Of a DNA stretch of 64,000 nucleotides, positions 35,301-46,800 are shown in pieces. Location: assembly GCA_029721435.1 (NCBI GenBank), contig CM056583.1:91009620-91073619 (forward strand), read 5' to 3'. Both the position numbers and the translations under genes were made by a program. The notes beneath the pieces were generated by a model. It ran no database searches and was not told the origin of the DNA. It saw only the letters and a list, made by a program, of their open reading frames with translations. Numbering within the stretch: the stretch's first letter is position 1; every line of letters begins with the position of its first letter. The stretch is from Gymnothorax reevesii (taxonomy: Eukaryota; Chordata; Actinopteri; Anguilliformes; Muraenidae).

Positions 35301-37630
35301 TTACAGCAGGATACGAGTACACCTGCACATATTGCAGCAGGATACGAGTATACGTGCACATATTGCAGCAGGACACGAGTACACCTGCACATATTACAGC
35401 AGGATACGAGTACACCTGCACATATTGCAGCAGGATACGAGTACACCTGCACATATTACAGCAGGATACCAGTACACCTGCACATGTTGCAGCAGGATAC
35501 GAGTACACCTGCACATATTGCAGCAGGATATGAGTACACCTGCACATATTACAGCAGGATACGAGTACTCATGCACATATTACAGCAGGATACAAGTACA
35601 CCTGCACATATTACAGCAGGATACCAGTACACCTGCACATATTGCAGCAGGATACGAGTACACCTGCACATATTGCAGCAGGATACGAGTACACCTGCAC
35701 ATATTACAGCAGGATACGAGTACACCTGCACATATTGCAGCAGGATACCAGTACACCTGCACATATTGCGGCAGGATACCAGTACACCTGCACATATTGC
35801 GGCAGGATATGAGTACACCTGCACATATTGCGGCAGGATATGAGTACACTTGCACATATTACAGCAGGATACGAGTACACCTGCACATATTGCAGCAGGA
35901 TATGAGTACACCTGCACATATTACAGCAGGATAAGAGTACACCTGCACATATTGCAGCAGGATATGAGTACACCTGCGCATATTACAGCAGGATACCAGT
36001 ACACCTGCACATATTGCAGCAGGATACGAGTACACCTGCACATATTGCAGCAGGATACGAGTACACCTGCACATATTGCAGCAGGATACGAGTACACCTG
36101 CACATATTGCAGCAGGATATGAGTACACTTGCACATATTACAGCAGGATACGAGTACACCTGCACATATTGCAGCAGGATATGAGTACACCTACACATAT
36201 TATAGAAGGATACGAGTACACCTGCACATATTACAGCAGGATACGAGTACACCTGCACATATTGCAGCAGGATATGAGTACACCTGCGCATATTACAGCA
36301 GGATACCAGTACACCTGCACATATTGCAGCAGGATACGAGTACACCTGCACATATTGCAGCAGGATACGAGTACACCTGCACATATTGCAGCAGGATACG
36401 AGTACACTTGCACATATCACAGCGGGATACGAGTACACCAGCACATATTGCAGCGGGACACGAGTACACGTGCACATATTACAGCGGGATACAAGTACAC
36501 CTGCACATATTATAGCAGGATATGAGTACACATGCACACATTACAGCAGGATACGAGTACACCTGCACATATTGCAGCAGGATACGAGTACACCTGCACA
36601 TATTGCAGCAGGATACGAGTACACTTGCACATATTACAGCGGGATACAAGTAAACGAGCACATATTGCAGCGGGACACGAGTACACGTGCACATATTACA
36701 GCAGGATACGAGTACACCCGCACATATTACAGCAAGATACGAGTAAACGTGCACATATTACCGCAGGATATGAGTACACGTGCACATATTACAGCAGGAC
36801 ATGAGTACACGTGCACATATTACAGCAAGATACGCGTACTCATGCATATATTATAGCAGGACACAAGTACACCTGCACATATTACAGCAGTTTATGAGTA
36901 CACAAGCACACATTACAGCAGGACACGAGTACACATGCACATATTGCAGCAGGATACCAGTACACCTGCACATATTGCAGCAGGATACCAGTACACCTGC
37001 ACATATTGCGGCAGGATACCAGTACACCTGCACATATTGCGGCAGGATATGAGTACACCTGCACATATTACAGCAGGATACGAGTACACCTGCACACATT
37101 ACAGCAGGACACGAGTACACCTGCACATATTACAGCAAGATACGAGTACAGACACACATATTACAGCAAGATACGAGTACACGTGCACATATTACCGCAG
37201 GATATAAGTACACGTGCACATATTACAGCAGGACACGAGTACACATGCACATATTACAGCAAGATACGAGTCCAGACACACATATTACAGCAAGATACGA
37301 GTACAGACACACATATTACAGCAAGATACGAGTACAGACACACATGTAACAGCAAGATACGAGTACAGACACACATATTACAGCAAGATACCAGTACAGA
37401 CACACATATTGCAGCAAGATACGAGTACACGTGCACATATTACAGCAGGACACGAGAACACGTGCACATATTACAGCAGGACACGAGAACACGTGCACAT
37501 ATTACAGCAGGACACGAGAACACGTGCACATATTGCAGCAGGATACGAGAACACATGCACATATTACAGCAGGATATGAGTACACATGCAGATATTACAG
37601 CAGGATATGAGTACACATGCAGATATTGCA
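32400..37630. repeat. 31-bp minisatellite array, about 169 copies
   Basis: The unit is CAGCAGGATACGAGTACACC followed by TGCACATATTG. Phase is exact over 161 units: CACATATT at 32474 and 37465 are 4991 = 161 x 31 bp apart. Because 31 is not a multiple of three, three units give a 93-nt cycle. The consensus has no stop in any of the six frames, which generates long open frames on both strands (up to 448 codons). Segments recur at 558 bp (33165 and 33723, 18 units) and 465 bp (34746 and 35211, 15 units). There are no unique spacers. The frames are not treated as genes. Confidence 0.97.
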
Positions 37631-38116
37631 TATTAAGTCAATACAACACGACTTTAAAAGTGAATGAGAAATTATTGAAAGTAGTTAGTTAATATGTAAT
37701 TGAAGAGCTAAGTAAAATAATGAATCTAAATGACGCAAAGGAAAATTTATTTGTTTTGATAATATATTCTAGATTTGGAAATGTGTTTAGAGATGCGTTT
37801 GCTTATCAAGAGGGTGGAATATCAGCGCATCTGTGTGTTTGAGGGAATTGTTGTTTTGATTTTTGTCAGGAAATCACTCTCGCTTTGTCCCATTGAGAGG
37901 AGAGGAACCTGTCCATGCAAAAACTAAAAAAGAAATATGATTGGTTTGGATGCCAGTTGCTCGACATCCTGGAAGCACAGGTTATTTAGAAAACATTGCT
38001 GAATTTGCAACTGATGCTATGATTCCTGGTTGCTCAGAAGACTTTTGGTATGACCCCCCTCTCCCCCTAAATAGTTCATGCCCACCATGTTTTTTATTTC
38101 ATCCATGTGTTGTTAC
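37631..38116. other. No gene recognised
   Basis: Spacer between the 31-bp array and the large nested element. Confidence 0.4.
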
Positions 38117-38656
38117 CAGGGACTGTATAAAAGATGGACGGCCGAACGTCTCCTGAAAAGTGAAGCAAAAGCGTCTCGATCGCCAACTACTGGCAGGCTG
38201 CAGTAAAAATTATAGGCCCGCCCCCTCCATGTTAGTGAAGGGGAGAAATGCGAGACAGGAAAAATTGTGTACATGAAAAATAATTTATTTCTGAAGATGG
38301 TTTCTTCATTTTTAGGATGTTCTTACCATACTGATATATATTCTAGCGTCAATTTTTCTGATCAGTTTTCTGTAAACCTTTTATTTGATATTATGCGAAA
38401 GGGGCGTGTAGTCATAATAAACACAGTGGCCGTTTCTCAAAGCCTAGGCTGCATCCTTCGAAGGCTGCATTTTTAGGGACCGTCGCTCAATTCCATCCGC
38501 CGGACTCACATTTAAGGTAAGAGACAAAGGGTTCATCTCGAAGCGTAAGCTGCAGCCTACGAAGAAGTGTACTCCTTTGAAACATCCACCAGGCCCGGAT
38601 GTTTGCGTCATGCGAAACATACGTCACCGTACTGCGCTTTCAGAACTGAAGCAATT

Positions 38657-38800
38657 ATGAATGGCAAGACGCGTTTGTGCTTGCTGCCGTTTGATAAGTT
38701 CCAGGAGATGGAAGAGGAGTTGGAGGAAGAGTACCGGCGACGAACCCGACGCAGACGTCGGCGTTTGTGGTGTAGCTATTTGTGGCCGACTGGTAGAAAG
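38657..38800 (+). pseudogene. Putative first exon of the Harbinger transposase
   Basis: Reads MNGKTRLCLLPFDKFQEMEE then ELEEEYRRRTRRRRRRLWCS and YLWPTGRK, followed by a donor-like AAAG|GTAATT. An Arg-rich segment near the N-terminus before a W-containing segment is common in PIF/Harbinger transposases. Position and strand fit the DDE segment downstream. Recognition rests on composition and context. Confidence 0.35.
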
Positions 38801-39749
38801 GTAATTAGGCATTTTATTTACATAATTGCATATATTTGGGTTCCTCGGTATGATGAGGCAAACTGATCACTGGTCGCAATGTATCAGCATACTGAATCGT
38901 CTGCTTTGGGTTCATAATAGGACTACATGTTCGGGCTACAACCTTGGTGATCAAAAACAGGTTCGTAGTCCTGGATGGGTTTCTACTTAAAAAAATTACT
39001 CTGTCGGCTATTATGAATTAAAGGATAATGCAGGCGTAGGCAACCAAAAGCAGTCAAATATAGATATAAATAAAACTTTTGCCAATATTTTCCACACATC
39101 CAAACGTCGGATTGGAAGACTTTTATCCCCCTCCGCAAAACCGGTGGGGGCAAACTCTGGACATCGTCTCCGATGAATTATAAATTGCAATAACGCGTTG
39201 CTGACAACCGATTGGAAAAATTCAAAACGAGAGAAGCATCGGAGGTACAGTCACGCACTCGGTCTGAAAATATTAGGAGAGAAGCCGTGTTTCGAATCAT
39301 TATTCTTCCCCTGCATACAGCAGCCATTCTAACTCAGTGAAGTGGTTAGCAGCTGTCGGACGATTACGTTGATTTGACATGTATTCTACCCATGGGTATT
39401 TGGTTAGGAAGTGAAGCACACCTTTGTGCTCAGTCCTGTTATAATTTAACAAATTGGAGTGCTGAACGCATATACAGACACTGTAGCATTCTGCAAAGGA
39501 GAATCTCTGATACTGAGCCCCTAACAGTGCATTTTATTAGCTGTAATATCACAGTACATTTATTAAATGTCCCAATTCATTTTCTAACATTATAACCATA
39601 TCCAAGATATATAGTGAAGTTATCAATGTTAAAAATTATATCTGTTCTCCCTCCATCCTGTAGATTCTCCATTACTGCCGGTTGGATGTATCTGTCCCAG
39701 TCCTGGCCAGATATGTTTAGGGGTGCGACACAAGGCCTGACTTCAGGCT

Positions 39750-40425
39750 TGGAAGACCAGCTATTGCAGACCTCCTCCAGTTGTTGCACATGGACAGGCA
39801 GCATGGTTGGGGTCCAACGCTGGAAGTCCTTGTGCTACTGTTTTGGCTGGCTTGTGGCTCCTCATAGAGGGTGGTGTCAAGGGCGTTCAACATACCCCTT
39901 GCCACAGTGCACAGGGTAGTCCATCGTGTGGTGGAGAAAATGATGACATGCCTGCCCTCAGTCATCCACTTCCCGTCCACGGAGACCGAGATCATGGCTA
40001 TGGGATGTGGTTTTGCTGGGTTGGCTCAACACCGTGCTTCACTCGCAGCCGGAGCGGTGGATGGCTGTTATGTACATATCACACTGTGCTTTCACTCATG
40101 CAGCCGGAGCGATGGATGGCTGTCATGTATCATGTACATATCACACTGTGCTTTCACTCATGCAGCCGGAGCGATGGATGGCTGTCATGTATCATGTACA
40201 TATCACACTGTGCTTTCACTCATGCAGCCGGAGAGATGGATGGCTGTCATGTACATATCAGCCTCCAGCTGGTCCTGATGGTCACTGGTCACTGCAGAAA
40301 GCTGTTCGCCTCTGTTGTACTGCAGGCAGTGTGTGACCATCAGGGCCGATTCATTGATATATTTGTGGGCTACCCAAGCAGCGTACATGATGCACACACT
40401 CATGTGCATACATTACAGTTATGAA
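39750..40425 (+). pseudogene. PIF/Harbinger transposase (DDE_4) pseudogene
   Basis: Frame pieces in order: GWGPTLEVLVLLFWLACGSS, then TAG at 39865-39867, then RVVSRAFNIPLATVHRVVHR, FPSTETEIMAMGCGFAGLAQ and AAGAVDGCYVHI. After a run of frame changes comes KLFASVVLQAVCDHQGRFID and IFVGYPSSVHDA. GA(V/I)DG carries the first catalytic Asp and SVHDA the second; the C-terminal Glu region is missing, as the frame ends at HTHVHTLQL. A 62-bp tandem duplication covers the first catalytic motif (separate entry) and shifts the frame. Transposase of this type needs a Myb-like partner, not found here. Confidence 0.75.
40068..40256 (+). repeat. 62-bp tandem duplication in the transposase pseudogene
   Basis: GCAGCCGGAGCGATGGATGG-type blocks start at 40045, 40100, 40162 and 40224, the last two intervals being 62 bp. 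Each unit re-encodes the GAxDGC motif and a TATCACACTGTGCTTTCACT stretch. 62 is not a multiple of three, so each copy changes the reading frame. Confidence 0.9.
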
Positions 40426-43400
40426 TGTGTCAGTGTGTGGTACATATGCAATGAAAACATTTCTGTACTATTTCAGTAATAAACATACTTTAACAAACAC
40501 AATGTTTATTTAATAATAAAATATATTATTATAATTATAATATTAGTATAAATATTGTAATACTTTGTAATAAGTTGTCCCATTTATTTTTTGCTTGGAG
40601 AGGGGACACTTTCTCCTCCAGGCCCATCTTCTGCAAGATTGTTCTAACAAAATAATGGGAAGTGGAGAATAGACACAGAAAACCAATTATAAGGAAATTC
40701 TGATTCATACAAGCTTGTTGACCTGAATGATCTACGCTGCAAGAACACTAAGAAATCGGCATCATCTGTTGGAACTGCAACTTGCAGCTGGTGCAATTTT
40801 CTGCCTTAATGCCTTAGGCAAGGGTATGGAGCCCTGCTCCTGCGGAGCAATAACCCTGCAGTTTTACATGTCTTTGCTGTAACACGCATGATTCCAATGA
40901 TTACAGCTTGTCAAGGCCCTTGACCATTCAGTGGTTTGAATCGAGTGTGTTACAGCTGAAAATGTGCAGGACCACAGCACTCCAGGAGCAGGTATCCCTG
41001 CAGAAATACTCTAACCTCGTACACTAGGTAGCATCTTTATGCAGCAAAGAAGGAGCACTGATAACCGCAAGAGGTGATAAAACACAGAATTGATGGACCT
41101 CACAAAACATTTTTTTTCTAGTTTACTGTTACTGTTGCAGTTGCCCTGTTACTATTCATTCTTTTCTTGGCCGACCGTTTGGTTTGTGCCCTGATGACTT
41201 AAAAAGTGAACATCAACTTTGTGTTCCTCATTCTCTGCACTTGACAGAAACTCTCCTTGGAAATGTCACAAGTGAACTAGTACAGTAGCCTACGTGTGTA
41301 ACAAATAAATGAAGGTATGAATGCTGGACGTGAACACAATTAACATACTCAGTAGCGCAAATTCATGACTCATAGATAATGCATACGACTGAGGACTGTA
41401 CTGCCAAGTTTCTCACACCGGTAAATTGATGGTAGCGTGCGGCTTTGAGGGGAATGTATTTCCCCGTTATGGCGTTGGTTCCCGAACGACACTTATGTTT
41501 AATTACGACGGAAAGTCTTATGATCGATGTGTTACATCTGTGGTAACTAACGTTATTTTTGCTATGTGGAAATACTGGTCATTCAGGGCTTCGCGGCGCT
41601 CAGTGTGCCAAACTTGTGGAAGTTGAGCAGTCCATAACTTCCTTAATATTTTACGCAGAAAGATCTTGGTACCATTGGATTCGTATTGACATATCCTTTG
41701 ATATGACACCATTTTTGTTAATGTTGGACAATTATGATTCTCTCCCCTCCGTTTCGGTGGCGTATGTTTCATTACAAACTCCACCGAAACGGTCGCGTCT
41801 GCGGTCTCTGCCATTTTTTTTTTACTCTATTAATTAGGCACCTGGGTCCTGCGCCCGCACAGGGATATGGGATACATACGGCCGCAAAGGATACACCTGA
41901 ACCGTCCTTTGACATCCAGCCGACGAAGGCTGCATTTCAAGAGCGTTAGGCTATAGGAAAACCTAGTTCGCCACAAGGGGCAGATTCTCACTTAAAAGAC
42001 AGCGTCCATTCCTCTGGACTTACGCTTTTGTCCGTCAATGAAACTGACTTGGCATGTATTTGTTCATTTGCTACATAATTAGAAATAAAGGGGAAATTTT
42101 ATTCATTTATATTTATTTATTTTGTCAGTATCCATGCCTAAATGATCCAAAAGTGTTCATTATCAATTATAAAAATTGCTAGAAAAAACTTTGCAATTAC
42201 GTCGATGCCACGGCGTGTGACAGTTTTTTCAGTGCATACTACATGCTTCCCTCTTGAGGCTATTTTTCAGTTGTTATCTGCATGTGAATAACGTGAATTC
42301 TGACCATGTAGCGCCTATGTCTTGCACATCAAATGGTCTGCTAGGGGACTGACCAGACAGATTAGGTAATAGGTGCGCTGTTTCATAATTGGCTAATTCA
42401 ACTTGGTCGGTTTTGTCATTAAAATAAAAATCGATCATTTAATGGAGGATCAACACGCTAGTTTTTGCTTCACAAACATTTAAATACCGATGACTCGTTA
42501 GGTTTTGCCATAGCAAAACAGAGATTCAGAGATTATCTTTCATGTAGGCCTATCTTGCTGTAGCCTGAATGATGAGGCAATGCCGAGTAGATCCTACAAA
42601 ATGTTCTAATTGCAGTTTCGACTAAAATATGACTTCTAACGATTTTTTTTCATATCTCTTAAAGTTCCTCGGGCGCATTAAGCAATGCTTTCACCACGGA
42701 ACCCACGGTGACGGTGTAGCAGCCGAGAAGTGATGCCTGTCAAGGCTGCTGCCTACGTTTCGCAGTGCAGCCTGTCGAAACTCAGCCGGCGAAGACTAGG
42801 CCTATATTTTTCTGCCGCATTCGGAGGCGCCTTGGCAGAGGCAGTCTTCACTGATTTCGCAGCCCTCGTATGCAGCCTTCAAGGACTACAACCGACTCTT
42901 TAAGTTACACACGAAGTATAAATGTAGGGTTGGGTTTAAGGCTATGTTTAGAGTTAGGGGTTCGTGTTAAGGGGCCTCAGTTACATACGGTGCGTAGGCA
43001 CAAAAAAGAAACGTACGTCACTTTCTTTTCTGATTTATAAACACAAACTTGACATTAAAAAGGGAAATTAAGATTATGCATAATGTCAATAATTTCCAAG
43101 TCCATCCTGATTAATAGATGAAAATTCCATGCAGTTTATTTTACCCATAGATTTACAAATTAGGATATTTTCCACAAAATGTCATTTTTATTTTTTTGTG
43201 CGTACGTATTATTAAGGTATGAAATCCACTCAATTTTTTATCAAGAAGACCCAAGGTTAGGGAAATCAGTGGCGCTTAAAATAAAGCTGCTTAACGGAGG
43301 TTAAATGACATTACATCGATTTGGCGGATGGAATTGAGCGACGACCCCTAAAAATGCAGCCTTCGAAGGCTGCAGCCTACGCTTTGAGAAGCACCCAGTG

Positions 43401-43580
43401 ATTGACAACCGCAGAGCGCGTGGACTAAGTCCCTATAGCGCCTGCCCCATGCGTACTTGGTTTTGTGAATAGTAATTTCGCGTAGAGCTGGAGCGGGAAC
43501 GTCGACAGGAGGCTTGACATTCTTCACAGCTAACAGCGATTGTGCTTCAAGCAGGGCAGACTGCAACCAAAAACGACGAA

Positions 43581-43656
43581 ATGAGTTGCTCTGCTGTGAA
43601 TTTCACAAACAAGTTAACCGTCCGGACCGATGGAAAGGATCTTTGCAGTTTTTTTG
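43581..43656 (+). pseudogene. THAP-domain-like first exon
   Basis: MSCSAVNFTNKLTVRTDGKD then LCSFFG, ending at a donor-like TTTG|GTAAGT. THAP domains begin with a C-x(4)-C segment such as SC-S-A-x-x-C followed by xN(R/K) and an SFFxFP segment. Here the second Cys position is Phe, which would break zinc binding. P-element-type transposases carry an N-terminal THAP domain, which suits the 8-bp TSD of the host element. No following exon was identified; the match is short. Confidence 0.4.
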
Positions 43657-45339
43657 GTAAGTTCATTTTATTTTTTGTTTGTTGAAGTTTTACGGTCAGT
43701 GAAGTTATTACCAAGTAAGCTAGCTACCTTGGCTACGTTAAGACAGCAAGTAGAGTAGCAGACGTTTACGATGAATATGGAGAAAATGGTTATCGGTAGC
43801 CATTCGTAACTGGCAAAATATACATTTTTAATTTTAGAGAATACCTATTAAGGTAAGCTTTTGAATGAAGTCAACAGCTCTGTGTCATATAATGTCGTTC
43901 TTATGTACTTGAACTTGAATTTTGAGCCAGTGCCGCAGTAGGTTCAGCCTTTAGCTTCCAGTTCTGCCGTCGGTATCTCGGAATTTTAGAACGAACAGAG
44001 ACTGCGAGTGTCTCGGCCCGGTCGGAATTCTGCTTGATGTCGCTTAGGCTAATAAAGGGTAAAGGCTGTAGCGAGCTAATCTACCTTTCAACAGACGAGC
44101 CTTAGGTTCGAGTGTTTTCGTAAGCATCAGCAAGCCAACTTCTCGTTTTTCAGTGGGTAACGTCAATACAACTCAAGTCCAACCTTATTTTGTAATCCTA
44201 CGGACAGCGGCTAAAACTGCAAGGAAAACTAATTGGATCAATGGTACAGATTATTTTACCAACGACAGTATGACAAAAATGAGACATGCCGAAAGCGGAT
44301 TCCATTCATTCATACTTTCAACGTGAATTCGGCAGGTTTCGGATGAAATTACGGATGGAATCAATGCATCTACTTCAGTGGAATTGGCTAGTGAACGGGA
44401 TAACTCTTAAAAGATTGATCGGCCGAAGTATCGAGAAAAGCTGACATTTCGAGTTTGGCCTGGAAAGAGAAGGGGCACAAACTGTAAATGAGGGAGTGGT
44501 GTAAACTGGGAATAATAACTTCTAGAAATTGTTTGTCGCGTAATGGATGTTGCGCTATTAAATTATACATTAATTATTGCTGCGTTTGCTATGGAGTCAC
44601 GTTAACTAGCGAGCTAGCTGACTTCAGTTAACGTTAACTGACCTTGCACACGGCAATTTATGATCAATTAATTCAGCCAATGAAACACATTTGTTAAAGT
44701 AGTGCTTTCAGTATCTTAATTTCGACAGTCAGAGCTGAGTTTGGGCGTTCCACAATGACAAGATAATATTTTCCATGATCAGCTTTATAATTTCTTGAAA
44801 AACAGAGTGAGTTCTTTTGAAATGTGATGTCTCTTCATATACAAACTATGTTTGAGACACGTTTCAAGTCCGAATAGGTGCATGTATTTCTCAAATTCAT
44901 TAAACTATCTGGTTGTCAATACGAGATCTCAGCCATAGTTAATGCAATTCCGATTGAAAGTAAATGTTCTGACCTTGCATACAGTTGTCAAGAGAATAAC
45001 ACAAAGAATTTGTGCTGTAATTCAAGCTACCGTGGTTTCATTTAAATATTTGAGTGTGCAGCTGTTTTTTGACTGGTGGAGTATTTCTGTATCAGACTTG
45101 CTGTACCATGTTACCCCACATAAAAAGGAATGTAAATTGGTAGCAGGAAGAATTTAGTTTCTAAGTATTTAAAGCTGCATATCACTCCATTCTATTTTTT
45201 TATGTATGTAAAACCTGCCATAAGAAAAATTGCCAGATGTATGGGTTGGAATTCTACTTTACTGCTGTCATGGTAGGGCAGACTGCACTTAAGGTTTCAG
45301 ACAAAAGCTTCACAAATAATTCAATGTGTTTTTTTTTTA

Positions 45340-46000
45340 TCAGGTGATTACAGAAGCCGCCCTCAAATTCAGACCTCAGCATTACCCAGTGAAGACTTGG
45401 AGCATGCCACAAGCAATTATTTTGTTGTATTGCTGGAAGATCCTTCTGAAGTAATTTGAAAATGAAAACCTGATAAAATGCTTGTCAAAACTGCTCAACT
45501 ATGCATTGTCACAGAAACCTGCAATGGTTCTGTTTGACCATAATTTACAAGGAAGTAGGTAAGTCCATGTTGACAGAGTAATAATGGACTTCTAACTGGT
45601 TTCTCCTATGTATGCTTGTTCCGTCTGTGTCACCTTCCCTATATGTCATCGTCTTCAAAAATTGGCATAAACTGTCTTTTTTTTTTAAATAATGCATTCA
45701 GAAGCTGTTCATCTTCACTACTGAGCCTTCAGTATTCCCACAAACACTCGAGTCATCTGTCCTTGGACTGGGAGCACATGGGAAATGTTATGTAATTGAA
45801 TGCACATTTCCTGTTATGGTGGTAAATTAAACCTGTTATGTACAATAAAGGTCTTTACATTTACATTGAGCAGAGACTTCACTCTGGAATTCTTTCACAT
45901 ACATGTCCTCTGCTGCAGTAAATCAGGCATGCAAATGAGTGTTAAATAAAAAAAATGTATTTAAACAAAAACCACACTGCATGTAGTTGTCTGTGGTCCA
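45340..46000. other. Unassigned interior of the 9.9-kb element
   Basis: A TTTTATCAG|GTGATTAC acceptor-like site at about 45343 and a short open stretch could be a further exon. No domain was recognised. The stretch 43657-45339 likewise shows nothing recognisable. Confidence 0.25.
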
Positions 46001-46244
46001 TCAACAACCTACTGGCTACAGTCGCCGTGGGGAAACATGAAGGAGGCCCCATCAGGTGGAAAGGCTGGGGGAAAGCAAATGGTTTGGAGAAAGGAAGGTG
46101 GATTGAGAGGAAGAGCTAGGAAAACAATGGGTATGATGGCTAGTATAAAATAAATGAATAAAAAGTACATCAAAGATCACATATAGCAAACAAACTATGA
46201 CCTTTTTTTGTGCCCATAACTGATGTTGAAAATCCAAATCCAGC

Positions 46245-46800
46245 ATCACCCTTCTGGATTTGGTCTTTCAGATGCAGGGCAATGTTATTTAAATATCATT
46301 TCCCATAGGGGTGAAATGAACTCTGTCATGCAAAAATTGGCCAGGATCTCTGCTTTATCTGATGAGGATACAAAATCTCTCCACCAATATGCGAAACAAA
46401 GGTAGCCATCACACAGTTGATATATCGCCGGGCTTTTTCAATCCTCTTTGGATGGGAAGACCGGCATCGCTGGGTGATGGCAAAGAAGATAATCTTCATC
46501 CAAGGGAACTGCCTATGAACATCTTCCAAGTCCTGCTTGATCCCTGCGACAAGCTTCACACTCTTGATTTTTCCGAAGTCATTCCCACCACAGTGGACCA
46601 GCAGGACCTCCTGCACAGCTCTTCCTCTCAGGTACTGGTGGATAAAGGGGAGGAGGTTTCCCCAAACTACGCCACCCTAGCCAAACCACTGGACTTGGGC
46701 ATCCAAACCAAGGTTGGTCTCAATGGTCTCCATGCGCGGTTTTTCCCCACGGCAGAGGTAGTTGTCCCCTATGATATAAACTTTTGGCCCTGTTGGTTGT
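46245..46800 (-). pseudogene. SGNH/GDSL-type hydrolase pseudogene
   Basis: Minus-strand order: KVYIIGDNYLCRGE (block I, where the catalytic GDS Ser is Asn, codon at 46761-46763), an in-frame TAG at 46675-46677, then EVLLVHCGGNDFGKIKSVKL (block III GxND), KIIFFAITQRCRSSHPKRIE and KARRYINCVMATFVSHIGGE. After a one-base frameshift comes DRVHFTPMGND, the C-terminal D-x-x-H block. The order and spacing of blocks match SGNH hydrolase domains often found in fish mobile-element proteins. It is inactive three times over: Ser lost, stop, frameshift. Whether it belonged to the surrounding transposon or to a separate insertion is unclear. Confidence 0.75.

Larger units (their letters stand above)
38429..43395. 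mobile_element. PIF/Harbinger-type element with 75-bp TIRs, nested in the 9.9-kb element
   Basis: Left TIR 38429-38503 and right TIR 43321-43395 match over about 75 bp with roughly nine differences (core CTGCAGCCTTCGAAGGCTGC; right reads this, left has one change). CAGTG at 38424-38428 and 43396-43400 is a possible 5-bp TSD, unusual for Harbinger (normally 3 bp), so the exact ends may be off by a few bases. GCAGCCT / CTTCGAAGG-like motifs recur in the subterminal regions (38550 and 42730-42890). It contains a transposase pseudogene of the DDE_4 type. Confidence 0.75.

Noticed and set aside
32400..37630. Many long open frames (up to 448 codons) on both strands that could be read as repeat proteins
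   Set aside because: All follow from a 31-bp unit without stops in six frames; frames overlap on both strands and have no start context or domain.
32400..37630. Regular 31-bp or 37-bp repeats reminiscent of a CRISPR array
   Set aside because: Units are contiguous with no unique spacers, there are no cas genes, and the setting is a vertebrate genome.
41426..41814. Overlapping plus and minus frames inside the Harbinger element as its second (Myb-like) gene
   Set aside because: No Trp-repeat pattern of a Myb/SANT domain could be seen in either strand.
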